Of a stretch of DNA of 64,000 nt, positions 40,316-48,646 are shown one piece after another; position 1 is the stretch's first letter; the number at the start of each line of letters is the position of its first letter. The DNA is from Pseudooceanicola endophyticus. Its GTDB lineage: Bacteria > Pseudomonadota > Alphaproteobacteria > Rhodobacterales > Rhodobacteraceae. Where the stretch lies: positions 175,320 to 239,319 of the forward strand of contig NZ_JAHIAB010000008.1 in NCBI RefSeq assembly GCF_018760365.1. The letters are read 5' to 3'. Position numbers and translations under genes: made by a program. The notes beneath the pieces were generated by a model. The model was not told the origin of the DNA and made no database searches. It saw nothing but the letters and a program-made list of their open reading frames with translations.

Positions 40316-40973
40316 CGAGGGCCTCCAGAACGGCATCGCTGGGCGCGGCCCAACCGACGATGCCCTGCTGCGCGGTCATCATGGCGATGGCTGCCGCCTT
40401 GAATTCGGGAAAGTAGCTTTCGGTCGCATCGGTGACGATCAGGCAGTCGTAGCCGCGATCATTGGCCTCGCGCATGGTGGTCTGGACGCAGACCTCGGTG
40501 GTGACGCCGGCAAAGAGGATCTGGCGGATGCCGCGCGCCTGCAGCGCCCCGGACAGGCCGGTGGCGTAGAAGGCGCCCTTGCCGGGCTTGTCGATCACCA
40601 GCTCTCCGGGAGCGGGGGCCAGCTCGGGCAGGATGTCGGCGCCGGGCTCGCCCGCGATCAGGAGCCGTCCCATCGGACCGGGATCGCCGATCCTGAGCGC
40701 GGGGTTGCCCCGGTCGCGCTTGGCCGGGGGCAGATCCGACAGGTCGGGCCGGTGGCATTCGCGGGTATGGACCACCATCAGCCCCGCCGCCCGCGCGCCG
40801 CCGATCAGCCGCGCGACCGTCGGCACGATGGCCTGCAGCCGCGTGACATCATTGCCAAGGGCGGCCCCGAAGCCCCCCGCCTCGATGAAATCGCGCTGCA
40901 TGTCGATGACGATCAGCGCCGTGGTCGCGAGATCGAAGGCATAGTCAAAGGGGGTCGCGGTCATGGTCTTCAT
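40308..40973 (-). CDS. Isochorismatase-family cysteine hydrolase (candidate triuret hydrolase)
   Basis: 221 residues with the complete Asp24-Lys129-Cys162 triad ([29 protein letters not shown]) of amide-cleaving isochorismatase-like hydrolases. It shares [14 protein letters not shown] and [10 protein letters not shown] with the biuret-hydrolase-like protein encoded one gene upstream, so the two are paralogues. Triuret hydrolase is, as I recall, the close relative that accompanies biuret hydrolase, and this is my leading guess. An amidase for another ureide or for an imported N-carbamoyl compound is also possible. It overlaps the ATPase gene by ATGA and the cupin by 8 bp. Confidence 0.85.
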   Translation of the reverse strand: MKTMTATPFDYAFDLATTALIVIDMQRDFIEAGGFGAALGNDVTRLQAIVPTVARLIGGARAAGLMVVHTRECHRPDLSDLPPAKRDRGNPALRIGDPGPMGRLLIAGEPGADILPELAPAPGELVIDKPGKGAFYATGLSGALQARGIRQILFAGVTTEVCVQTTMREANDRGYDCLIVTDATESYFPEFKAAAIAMMTAQQGIVGWAAPSDAVLEALDA

Positions 40974-42490
40974 GCGGCGTGTCCTGCCATGTAGCGGCCC
41001 AGTTCCGCCGGTTTCGCCTGATCGGCCCGGGCCTCGTGGGTGATGTGGCCATCGCTCATGACCAGCACGCGGTCGGCCAGTTCCAGGATCTCGTCCAGGT
41101 CCTCGCTGATCAGCAGCACGGCGACACCATCGTTGCGGGCCTGCATCAGCCGGTCCCGGATCGCCCGCGCCGCCGAGAAATCCAGCCCGAAGCAGGGGTT
41201 GGCGACAACCAGAAGCGCCACGTCCCCGCTGAGTTCGCGCGCCAGCGCCGCGCGCTGGACATTGCCGCCCGAAAGGTCCCGGATCTGCGCCTGCGGGCCC
41301 CGGGTGCGGATGTCGAAACTGCGGATCAGCTCCTCGGCGCGGCGGGCCATGCGGGCCCGGCCCAGGAAGATCCGCCCGCCCGTTCCGTTCCGCCCGCTGT
41401 CGAAATCGCGCAGCGCCAGGTTCTCGGCCACGCTCATGTGCGGGGCGCAGGCGTTGTGCAGCGGCTCTTCCGGCAGGTAGCGGACCCGGTGGCGCCGCGC
41501 CTGGGCCCGGGTGGCGGCATAGGGCGCGCCCTGCACCGTCATCGCCCCCGACAAAAGGCGCCGCTGACCGGTCAGGACCTCCATCAGCTCGACCTGGCCA
41601 TTGCCCGAGATGCCGGCAACGCCGACGATCTCTCCGGCGCGGACCTTCAGATCCTCTATGCCGATCTCCTTGAAACCCGAGCGATCCCGGGCTCTTGCAC
41701 CGCGAAGCTCAAGCACTGCGTCACCCGGCGTCCCGGTGCGCGGCGGGGCGCTGCCGATCTGGGCCTTGCCCATCATCATCGCCGCCATGTCCTCGTTCGT
41801 CAGCTCCGCAACCCGGCCCCGGCCCGCCAGCGCGCCCCGGCGCAGCACGGTCACGTCATCGGCAAAGGCGCGCACCTCGCGGAACTTGTGGCTGATCATC
41901 AGCACGCTCAGCGCGCCCGAAACCGTCAGTGCCTTGACATGGCCCAGCACCTCGTCGGCCTCGTCCGGGGTCAGCACCGAGGTGGGCTCGTCCAGGATCA
42001 GGAAGCGCGAGCCGAGGTAGAGCTGCTTGAGGATCTCCAGCTTCTGCTTCTCGCCGGCGGCAAGGCTCGAAACCGGGCGATCCAGCGGCACCCGGAAGGG
42101 CATCCCGGCCAGAAAGGCCTCGAGCCGCGCCCGTTCCGCCGCCCAGTTGATCAGCGCCGGGGTGTCGCCCCGGGAAATGACCAGATTTTCAGCTGCGCTC
42201 AGCGAGGGGACCAGGGTGAAATGCTGGTAGACCATGCCAAGACCAAGCGCCTGGGCATCGCGGGGATCCTGGATGCGGGCCTCTCGGTAATCGACCAGAA
42301 GCGCGCCCGAGGTGGCGTGGTAAAAGCCCATGATGCATTTGACCAGCGTCGACTTTCCGGCGCCGTTCTCGCCCAGAAGGGCATGAAAACTGCCGGGCGG
42401 CACGCTCAGCGACACATTGTCGAGCGCGGTGAAATCGCCGAAGCGCATCGTCATGCCGACGGCCTCGAGGCTGGGCGCAGGGGCGCTCAT
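40970..42490 (-). CDS. ABC transporter ATP-binding protein, double-domain (BMP/nucleoside-type)
   Basis: 506 residues with two fused ATPase halves, as in the Rbs/Bmp (CUT2-like) group. First half: Walker [11 protein letters not shown]-loop [12 protein letters not shown], signature-like [12 protein letters not shown], Walker [16 protein letters not shown]. Second half: degenerate Walker [13 protein letters not shown], signature [15 protein letters not shown], Walker B-like [12 protein letters not shown]. The start at 42490 ([12 protein letters not shown]) is set by ATGA overlap with the biuret-hydrolase-like gene. It energises the two BMP-type permeases and is unusually placed between two hydrolase genes. 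Confidence 0.95.
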   Translation of the reverse strand: MSAPAPSLEAVGMTMRFGDFTALDNVSLSVPPGSFHALLGENGAGKSTLVKCIMGFYHATSGALLVDYREARIQDPRDAQALGLGMVYQHFTLVPSLSAAENLVISRGDTPALINWAAERARLEAFLAGMPFRVPLDRPVSSLAAGEKQKLEILKQLYLGSRFLILDEPTSVLTPDEADEVLGHVKALTVSGALSVLMISHKFREVRAFADDVTVLRRGALAGRGRVAELTNEDMAAMMMGKAQIGSAPPRTGTPGDAVLELRGARARDRSGFKEIGIEDLKVRAGEIVGVAGISGNGQVELMEVLTGQRRLLSGAMTVQGAPYAATRAQARRHRVRYLPEEPLHNACAPHMSVAENLALRDFDSGRNGTGGRIFLGRARMARRAEELIRSFDIRTRGPQAQIRDLSGGNVQRAALARELSGDVALLVVANPCFGLDFSAARAIRDRLMQARNDGVAVLLISEDLDEILELADRVLVMSDGHITHEARADQAKPAELGRYMAGHAA

Positions 42491-43167
42491 GCCGCCAGAC
42501 CCGCGATCAGGCTGGCGCTGTCGGAGACGCAGCCGAAGACCCCGCCCTGCATCTGGATCATGTGCAGCGCGGCATCGTGGTTGGCCTTGTCGGTCGCGCC
42601 GCAGCAATCCGCCAGCAGCACGCATTCGAAGCCACGGTCGTTGGCCTCGCGCATGGTGGTATGGACGCAGACATCGGTGGTGATGCCCGCCAGGATGATG
42701 TTGTCGATGCCCTTCGTCCTCAGGATCAGCTCAAGATCCGTGGCGCAGAAGCTGCCCTTGCCGGGCTTGTCGATGACGACCTCTCCGTCCAGGGGCGCCA
42801 GTTCCTCGATGATGTTCCAGCCGGGTTCGCCGCGCACCAGGATGCGCCCGCAGGGGCCAGTGTCGCCGATCCCCGCCCCTATCTGGCGCGAGCGCCAGCG
42901 CTTGTTGGGCGGCAGGTCCGACAGGTCGGGGCGGTGGCCCTCGCGGGTGTGGATGATCAGGAAGCCCCGGGCGCGCAGCGCCTCCAGCACGGCCCGGATA
43001 GGCGCGATCGGGGCGCGGGTCAGCGACAGGTCATAGCCCATCCGGTCGACATAGCCGCCGGGTCCGCAGAAATCGATCTGCATGTCGATGACGATCAGGG
43101 CGGTGTTCTCGGGGCGCAGGTCGCCGTTCCAGGGCCAGGCATAGGGGACGGAGGCAATGGTGCTCAT
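42487..43167 (-). CDS. biuH: Biuret amidohydrolase (isochorismatase family)
   Basis: 226 residues. Triad Asp28 (VIDMQIDF), Lys134 ([10 protein letters not shown]) and Cys167 ([11 protein letters not shown]). With a constant offset of 8 these match the triad I recall for Rhizobium leguminosarum BiuH (Asp36, Lys142, Cys175), and Gln207 likewise matches its substrate-binding Gln215. Segments such as [33 protein letters not shown] and [12 protein letters not shown] are strikingly BiuH-like. It would hydrolyse biuret to allophanate and ammonia in the cytoplasm. It lies between the permease and ATPase genes of the importer. No allophanate hydrolase is visible in this window. Confidence 0.88.
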   Translation of the reverse strand: MSTIASVPYAWPWNGDLRPENTALIVIDMQIDFCGPGGYVDRMGYDLSLTRAPIAPIRAVLEALRARGFLIIHTREGHRPDLSDLPPNKRWRSRQIGAGIGDTGPCGRILVRGEPGWNIIEELAPLDGEVVIDKPGKGSFCATDLELILRTKGIDNIILAGITTDVCVHTTMREANDRGFECVLLADCCGATDKANHDAALHMIQMQGGVFGCVSDSASLIAGLAA

Positions 43168-43180
43168 GAGGGAGGGGTCC

Positions 43181-44110
43181 TTATTTCGTGATGCTCAGCT
43201 CTCCCGGGGCGCCGGTGACGGCGCGTTCGGTCGAGGAGGTTGCGATGAGGATGCCGAGGGTCAGCACGTAGGGCGCGGCGTAGAACAGGTAGTAGCCTTC
43301 GGTGATGCCCACCGATTGCAGGGCCGGGCCAAGGGCGCCCGCGCCGCCGAACAGCAGCGCCGCCCAGAAGCAGTTGATCGGGTTCCAGCGGGCGAAGATC
43401 ACCAGCGCCACTGCCATCAGCCCCTGCCCCGAGGAGATCCCCTCGTTCCAGGACCCGGGGTAGTAGAGCGACAGGTAGGCCCCGCCGATCCCCGCCAGAG
43501 CGCCCCCCGCCGAGGTGGCCCAGAGGCGCACGCGGTTCGGCCGTATCGCTAGGGCCCGCGCCGCGTCGGTGCTGTCGCCGACGACGCGGATCGTCAGGCC
43601 GACGCGGGTGTTCTTCAGCATCCAGGCCAGGAATACCGCCAGCGCGCCGCCCAGCAGGAACAGCACGTTGACCTGCAGTGCCGCGCGCAGCTGCGGGATG
43701 TCGGACCACCCGCCGAAGGGGATCGCCGGCAGGCGCGGCGCGGTCGGCTGGATGTAGGCCTTGCCGAAATAGAAGGCGAGGCCCATGCCGAGGATCATCA
43801 TCGAGATCCCGATGGCGATGTCGTTCACCCCCTTGAAGCTGCACAGCCAGCCGTGCAGCATCCCGAAGATCCCGCCCACCAGCGCAGCGCACAGCACGCC
43901 GACCAGCGCCGAACCGGAATGGTAGGACATCGCGTAGCCCGAGACCGCGCCGAGGATCAGCGTGCCCTCGAGCCCGAGGTTGATGCGCCCGGAGCGTTCG
44001 GTCAGGCATTCGCCCAGCGAGACGAAGAGGAAGGGCGTGGAGACGCGGATCGCGCCGCCCAGGATCGCCAGCGGAACGGCCCAGAGGCCGAGGTCGACAG
44101 GATCAGCCAT
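43181..44110 (-). CDS. ABC transporter permease, BMP/nucleoside-type (YufQ-like)
   Basis: 309-residue hydrophobic protein, about eight to ten spans. [20 protein letters not shown] followed by [12 protein letters not shown] is the typical start of the second permease of BmpA/nucleoside importers; [20 protein letters not shown] is the coupling region and [21 protein letters not shown] follows. It overlaps the preceding permease gene by 8 bp and lies 13 bp before the BiuH gene. Confidence 0.94.
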   Translation of the reverse strand: MADPVDLGLWAVPLAILGGAIRVSTPFLFVSLGECLTERSGRINLGLEGTLILGAVSGYAMSYHSGSALVGVLCAALVGGIFGMLHGWLCSFKGVNDIAIGISMMILGMGLAFYFGKAYIQPTAPRLPAIPFGGWSDIPQLRAALQVNVLFLLGGALAVFLAWMLKNTRVGLTIRVVGDSTDAARALAIRPNRVRLWATSAGGALAGIGGAYLSLYYPGSWNEGISSGQGLMAVALVIFARWNPINCFWAALLFGGAGALGPALQSVGITEGYYLFYAAPYVLTLGILIATSSTERAVTGAPGELSITK

Positions 44111-45212
44111 TGGACATCCTCCGGGTCAGGCTGCGCAGCGCCGCCGGAAGACGGCCCTGGATGGTTTCGCTCAGCAGCACGATGATGAAGACGCAGCCCT
44201 GCAGGACCAGGATCGTGGCATCGGGCAGGTCCATGCGGCGCTGCACCAGCCCGGAGGAGGCCTCGATCCCCGCCAGGAGGACGGCGACGGGGATGATCGC
44301 CAGCGGGTTGTGCCGGGCCAGGAAGGCCACCAGGATGCCGGTATAGCCCACCCCCGAGATCAGCGAGGCATTGGCCGTGCCATGCACCGCCGCGACTTCG
44401 AAGAACCCGCCGAGGCCCGCCAGCGCCCCGGCCAGCGCAGTGAAGCCGATCACCAGGCCCGCCACCGGAAAGCCCTGCACCTGAGCGGCGCGGGGGTTGT
44501 CGCCGGTGACGCGGGCGGCAAAGCCCAGCGTCGTGCGCTCGATCAGCAGCCAGGCCAGCAGGCAGGCCAGCACGCCCACCGCGACGCCCCAGTGGGCCTG
44601 CAGGACGGGCATGTCGCCCACCCGCAGGCTCTCGGGCAGGGGCCGCGTCGAGGGCTTGTTGAGGCTGGCGGGATCGCGGAAGACGCTTTCGACGAAGTGG
44701 TTGAAAAGTGCCGTGGCGATATAGGCCATGAGCAGCGAGGCGATGGTCTCGTTCACGCCGCGCCTGACCCGAAGGGCGCCTACGATGCCCAGCCACAGCC
44801 CGCCCAGGGCCATGGCGGCGATCACCATGACGGCAAAGCCCAGGGGCGCGGGGACACCGCCCAGGGCGGCACCCGACACGGCGGCCGCCAGCCCGCCCAG
44901 CACGATCGCCCCCTCGCCGCCGATCACCATCAGGCCCAGCCGCGCGGGGATCGCGACGCAGAGACCGGCGAACAGCAGCGGGCTGACCCGCGACAGGGTG
45001 TTCGGCCAGGAAAACGCGGTCGAAAAGCCCGCCCGCCAGACCAGCGAGAAGAACTCGACCGGGGATTTCCCCTGCACCAGCAGGAACAGGGAAAACAGGA
45101 CGCCACCCGCGATCAGCGCCATGAGGGGGATGAGGAAGGCCTCGAGACGGGGCAGGAGCGGCAGGCCCCTGCCGCGCCCCGCCACGGGAACGGCCGTGCT
45201 GATCTTGCTCAT
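44103..45212 (-). CDS. ABC transporter permease, BMP/nucleoside-type (YufP-like)
   Basis: 369 residues with multiple hydrophobic spans. TLSRVSPLLFAGLCVAIPAR then GLMVIGGEGAIVLGGLAAA, and ALRVRRGVNETIASLLMAYI are family hallmarks; TTLGFAARVTGDNPRAAQVQ is the coupling segment. Start 45212 (MSKISTAV) is four bases after the binding-protein stop. First permease of the importer. Confidence 0.94.
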   Translation of the reverse strand: MSKISTAVPVAGRGRGLPLLPRLEAFLIPLMALIAGGVLFSLFLLVQGKSPVEFFSLVWRAGFSTAFSWPNTLSRVSPLLFAGLCVAIPARLGLMVIGGEGAIVLGGLAAAVSGAALGGVPAPLGFAVMVIAAMALGGLWLGIVGALRVRRGVNETIASLLMAYIATALFNHFVESVFRDPASLNKPSTRPLPESLRVGDMPVLQAHWGVAVGVLACLLAWLLIERTTLGFAARVTGDNPRAAQVQGFPVAGLVIGFTALAGALAGLGGFFEVAAVHGTANASLISGVGYTGILVAFLARHNPLAIIPVAVLLAGIEASSGLVQRRMDLPDATILVLQGCVFIIVLLSETIQGRLPAALRSLTRRMSNG

Positions 45213-45216
45213 CGGA

Positions 45217-46341
45217 TCAGCTGGTCGAACCCAGGACGCCATCCACGAGGTAGTTCATGGATTCCAGCGCCACGTCGTCCTCGGGGAAGGCCTGGCCCTC
45301 GGTCGCGATGACATTGCCCTTGTTGTCCTTCAGCGGTCCCTTGATGACGGCAAAGCCGCCCTTCAGGATCTCGGCCTTCGTGGCCTCGAACTGGGCGCGG
45401 GCGGCCTCGGTCACGGCGGGGCCCAGCGGCGACATCTTGATAAAGCCCTCGGCCAGTCCGCCGCGCACGAAATTGGGGATGGTTTCCCCGGCCATCTGCG
45501 CAGTCACCATGTCGGTATAGACCTTGGCCCAATTCCATTCCGCCCCCGTCAGGTACTTTTCCGGCGCGAGAGAGGACTGGTCGGCATGGTAGCCGCAGAC
45601 ATAGGCGCCGCGGGCGGCGGCGGTTTCCACCACCACCTTCGGCCCGTCGACATGGCAGGTGATCACATCGGCACCCTGGTCGGCCAGGGCATTGGTGGCC
45701 TCGGCCTCTTTCACCGCCAGCGACCATTCCCCGGTAAAGATCACCTGGCAGGTGATCGCGGGATCGACGGCACGGGCGCCCAGCAGGAAGGAGTTGATGT
45801 TGTTGAGGACCTGCGGGATCGGCTTGGCGGCGACGAAACCGATCTTCCTGGTCTTCGTCATGTGGCCGGCGACGATGCCGTTCAGGTACTGGCCCATGCC
45901 GATATAGCCGAAGTAGGAACCCGCGTTCTGCGGGTCGCCCTTCTGCCACAGCCCGCCGCAATGCTCGAACCGGACCTTGCCGTATTTCGGCGCGGTTTCC
46001 TTGATGAAGGGGTCGTAATAGCCGAAGGAGGTCGGGAAGACGAGGCCGGCACCATCGAAATTGATCATCGATTCCATGGTGTTGACCACGTCATTCGACT
46101 CCGGCACGTTCTCTTCCTCGACGACGGTGACGCCGGCTATCGCCTTCAGGGCCGCGGCGCCCTCGGCATGGGACTGGTTGTAGCCGAAATCGTCTTTCGG
46201 CCCGACGTAGATGAAGCCGACGGTCAGCTTTCCGGCGGCATGGGCGGGGCGCAGGCCCGCGGGCAGCGCCACGCTGGCGCCGACGGCCGCGGCGGAGGAT
46301 TGCAGGAAACGTCGGCGCGACAGCGCGGCAATGCGGGTCAT
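45217..46341 (-). CDS. BMP-family ABC substrate-binding protein, Tat-exported
   Basis: 374 residues. The N-terminus LSRRRFLQSSAAAVGASVAL is a twin-arginine-type signal ending near AHAA. The mature part is a BmpA/PnrA-like binding protein: GFIYVGPKDDFGYNQSHAEG, VVNTMESMINFDGAGLVFPT, FGYIGMGQYLNGIVAGHMTK, ITCHVDGPKVVVETAAARGA and VCGYHADQSSLAPEKYLTGA. Family members bind nucleosides, purines or similar small heterocycles and ureides. Co-transcription with biuH and a second amide hydrolase suggests biuret, triuret or a related N-rich compound. First gene of its operon, 137 bp downstream of the LysR gene. Confidence 0.94.
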   Translation of the reverse strand: MTRIAALSRRRFLQSSAAAVGASVALPAGLRPAHAAGKLTVGFIYVGPKDDFGYNQSHAEGAAALKAIAGVTVVEEENVPESNDVVNTMESMINFDGAGLVFPTSFGYYDPFIKETAPKYGKVRFEHCGGLWQKGDPQNAGSYFGYIGMGQYLNGIVAGHMTKTRKIGFVAAKPIPQVLNNINSFLLGARAVDPAITCQVIFTGEWSLAVKEAEATNALADQGADVITCHVDGPKVVVETAAARGAYVCGYHADQSSLAPEKYLTGAEWNWAKVYTDMVTAQMAGETIPNFVRGGLAEGFIKMSPLGPAVTEAARAQFEATKAEILKGGFAVIKGPLKDNKGNVIATEGQAFPEDDVALESMNYLVDGVLGSTS

Positions 46342-46347
46342 CTCTAG

Positions 46348-46404
46348 GTCCTCTCTGTGGTGGGAAACCGGTCCTCGTGGCGGGACCGTCTGGATTGAGA
46401 GGAC
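46348..46404 (-). promoter_or_regulatory. Nested inverted repeats upstream of the BMP-importer operon
   Basis: Outer arms GTCCTCTC (46348-46355) and GAGAGGAC (46397-46404) enclose inner arms CGGTCC (46369-46374) and GGACCG (46383-46388). They lie 7-63 bp upstream of the binding-protein start, where a leader structure or the LysR regulator's site would be. Confidence 0.4.
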
Positions 46405-46478
46405 TGTAGCCAGCCCGAGCGCTGCTGACGTCTGCTAAAAAATCCCAACTCCGCTTCCGAAAATGCACCGGTCCGGGG

Positions 46479-47378
46479 TCAGGCCGGCAGGGCGCGCATT
46501 TCTCGGCCCAGGTCCTGGGCGAACTTGGCCGAGGCGATGGGCAGGGTGCGCCCCTTCATCTGTCCCAGCAGCAGCGCGGCGGGCGCCAGGTCACGGGTGG
46601 CGATGGGCCGCGAGATCAGGCCGCTGTCCGGCCCCAGCCGCAGCCCGATCGGGATCTGGAAGGACAGCACGTCCTCATGGGCCACGTAATGGCGCATGAA
46701 ATCGAAGCTGTCGGCCTCGATCAGCGGGCTGAGCGTGCGCGAGGCCCCCGCCAGCGCGCGTTCCATCAGATCGCGCACCGCATAGTCCGAGGACGGCAGG
46801 ATATAGGGGAAATCAAGGCATTGGCGCAGCCGCAGCTCGGGCTCGGCGGCCAGGGGATGGGCGCTGCGCATCACCGCGTGGATCACCTGGGGCACGGCCA
46901 TCAGCACTTCGAAATCGACCAGGTGCACCGGCTCAAGCACCAGGGCAAGGTCGCTGCGGAAGCTGGTCAGCTCTTCCTCGGCGGCGGCACGGTCGCGGAT
47001 CTTGACCCGGAAGGTGACCCCGGGATGGGCCCCCCGGTAGGCGGCGATGCGGGCGGGCAGGAAATAAGGGCTGAGGGCCTGGGAACAGGCGATGGTGACA
47101 TGGCCGCGCCGCTCGCCCGACAGATCGGCCAGCTGGCTCTGCACCCGCTTCAGATCCGAGTTCTGGGCGCGGAAGTGCTGCACCAGCATCTCTCCGGCGG
47201 TGTTCAGCCGCACGCCTCGCGGCAGGCGTTCGAAGATCTCGTAGCCGAAATCCTCCTCAAAGCGCTGAATGCGCCGGTTCAGTGCCGAGGCGGTGATGTT
47301 CATGTCATCCGCCGCCTTGCGGATCGACCCGACCCGCATCACCGCCTCGATGTAGTGGAAGTCCTTGAGGTGCCGCAT
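46479..47378 (-). CDS. LysR-family transcriptional regulator
   Basis: 299 residues. N-terminal winged HTH: FHYIEAVMRVGSIRKAADDM, NITASALNRRIQRFEEDFGY and FERLPRGVRLNTAGEML. The C-terminal periplasmic-binding-like effector domain begins at GHVTIACSQALSPYFLPARI. Same direction as the BMP/biuH operon starting 137 bp downstream, so it is the obvious candidate regulator, responding perhaps to biuret/triuret or a nitrogen signal. Readthrough from this gene into the operon is possible. Confidence 0.94.
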   Translation of the reverse strand: MRHLKDFHYIEAVMRVGSIRKAADDMNITASALNRRIQRFEEDFGYEIFERLPRGVRLNTAGEMLVQHFRAQNSDLKRVQSQLADLSGERRGHVTIACSQALSPYFLPARIAAYRGAHPGVTFRVKIRDRAAAEEELTSFRSDLALVLEPVHLVDFEVLMAVPQVIHAVMRSAHPLAAEPELRLRQCLDFPYILPSSDYAVRDLMERALAGASRTLSPLIEADSFDFMRHYVAHEDVLSFQIPIGLRLGPDSGLISRPIATRDLAPAALLLGQMKGRTLPIASAKFAQDLGREMRALPA

Positions 47379-47466
47379 CCCTGTCTCCGCCGTCCGGGTG
47401 CTGCATTTTTCGCAGCGCTTCGGCGAAATCCTAGACCCTGCCGGCAGCGCTTGGAAGCCGTGCGCG

Positions 47467-47492
47467 GGCCCGGCCCGGGGGAAGGCCGGGCC
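47467..47492 (-). terminator. Terminator-like hairpin after the cytochrome b561 gene
   Basis: Perfect 9-bp stem GGCCCGGCC/GGCCGGGCC with an 8-nt loop, 31 bp beyond the b561 stop and before the LysR start region. No T-run. Confidence 0.45.
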
Positions 47493-47522
47493 GGACGCCC
47501 ATTCCCGTGGCGGCGGCGCCCT

Positions 47523-48170
47523 TCAGGCGCCCGGGGCCCTTGGCGGCAGATCGGCGGGGGCCTTTGTGCGCGCATCAAGCGACCACATCTCGCGGATGTC
47601 GAAGCCGCTCAACAGATGGGCCAGCACGGCCATGGCGGCATGGCCGATCAGATAAGCCCAGACCAGGTTCGCCAGCGCCTTGTGGATCAGCATGATGGCG
47701 CCTGCGGCCTCGGGATCGGGGGCGCCCGACAGCAGGTAGAGCGTGCCGGTCGCGGCCATCACCGTCATCAGGCACAGGCCCAGACCATGCACCGCCGAGG
47801 CCAGCGGCGTCTCGGGACCGTGTTCGGGAAAACGCAGGCGGCTCAGCTGCCGCAGGTGCTGGCCGATATCCGCCCCCAGAAGCCCGCGCCGCCGCGCCGA
47901 GAGCCAGGGGAACAACGCCCCCGGCGCGCTGCCGCGCCGCCGCGCCAGGGTCCACAGCCAGAAGGCCAGCACCAACCCCAGAGAGGCAAGGCCGCCCAGC
48001 TCGTGGAACGTGTAGAGCAGGTTACCCGCGTGGCCATGTTCCTCGGGCTCCATGCCGAGCGAGGTCAGCAGCTGCACCAGGATGGCCAGCGCCAGCCCGG
48101 CATGAAGCAGCCGGGTCGGCAGCGCGTGGCGCGTGGCAAGCGGGGGACGGGAAGACGGGGAAACGGACAT
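47523..48170 (-). CDS. Cytochrome b561-family protein
   Basis: 215 residues, four membrane spans. RHALPTRLLHAGLALAILVQ with His, then a heme-ligand His in YTFHELGGLASLGLVLAFWL (core seen), SAVHGLGLCLMTVMAATGTL and IMLIHKALANLVWAYLIGHA give the paired histidines of a di-heme b561. Such proteins move electrons across or within the inner membrane. Start 48170 (MSVSPSS) is an ATG; a TTG at 48188 is the alternative. Divergent from a 77-residue membrane protein, and the shared gap holds a site also found upstream of the nearby two-component operon. Confidence 0.9.
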   Translation of the reverse strand: MSVSPSSRPPLATRHALPTRLLHAGLALAILVQLLTSLGMEPEEHGHAGNLLYTFHELGGLASLGLVLAFWLWTLARRRGSAPGALFPWLSARRRGLLGADIGQHLRQLSRLRFPEHGPETPLASAVHGLGLCLMTVMAATGTLYLLSGAPDPEAAGAIMLIHKALANLVWAYLIGHAAMAVLAHLLSGFDIREMWSLDARTKAPADLPPRAPGA

Positions 48171-48255
48171 GGCTGAACTCTCTGGCAAGACCGGGACCGC
48201 GCCGGAAGCGGCGCTGTCCCGTTTTGTCCCGGCCAGCTTCCAGCCGCCTTGCCCG

Positions 48256-48277
48256 AAGATTACGATTTCCCAATGTT
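48256..48277 (+). promoter_or_regulatory. Putative OmpR-type response-regulator site (copy A)
   Basis: 22 bp beginning AAGATT and ending CAATGTT around ATTTC. It agrees at 17 of 22 positions with 51016-51037 upstream of the exported peptide/two-component operon. It lies in the divergent gap between cytochrome b561 and the 77-residue protein. Confidence 0.6.
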
Positions 48278-48350
48278 GCGGTCAGGAGATCGCAGGACCG
48301 GCCCCCCATCTGTTCCTCATGACCGCAACAAGGGACAGGAGGTCCTGAAC

Positions 48351-48584
48351 ATGGAACGGATCAAGATGACATGCGCCGCCCTGCTGATGGCCGCGGTGGG
48401 CCTTGCCGGGCTGGGCTTCGGCCTGGTCGCACTGCTGGTGACCGCCGTGATCGGCGCGGTGGCGATGCTGGCCGCCCGGATCGCCGCGCCGGTGCTTCTC
48501 AAACGCGCCGAGGCGCAGATGCAGGCGATGCACGGCGCGGGCTGGCGGGACGGCCCGGTGATCCGGGTGCGGATGCCGCAGTAA
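48351..48584 (+). CDS. Small membrane protein, function unknown
   Basis: 77 residues. A long hydrophobic stretch (ALLMAAVGLAGLGFGLVALL and onwards to about residue 45) predicts one or two membrane spans. It is followed by a short cytoplasmic or periplasmic tail, LLKRAEAQMQAMHGAGWRDG. Start 48351 is fixed by a strong AGGAGG ribosome site. I recognise no family. Divergent from cytochrome b561 and convergent with the histidine kinase; the promoter gap carries the putative response-regulator site, so it is probably part of the same regulon. Confidence 0.8.
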   Translation: MERIKMTCAALLMAAVGLAGLGFGLVALLVTAVIGAVAMLAARIAAPVLLKRAEAQMQAMHGAGWRDGPVIRVRMPQ

Positions 48585-48599
48585 GCCCTGCAGATGCCG

Positions 48600-48631
48600 C
48601 CGGGGCCGGTCGGACACGGGCCGGGCCCCGG
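48600..48631. terminator. Hairpin between convergent membrane-protein and kinase genes
   Basis: Stem CCGGGGCC/GGCCCCGG (8 bp) with a 16-nt loop in the 62-bp gap between the 77-residue protein stop (+) and the histidine kinase stop (-). Likely a bidirectional terminator without T-run. Confidence 0.45.
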
Positions 48632-48646
48632 AAGACGTGGCGGCGC

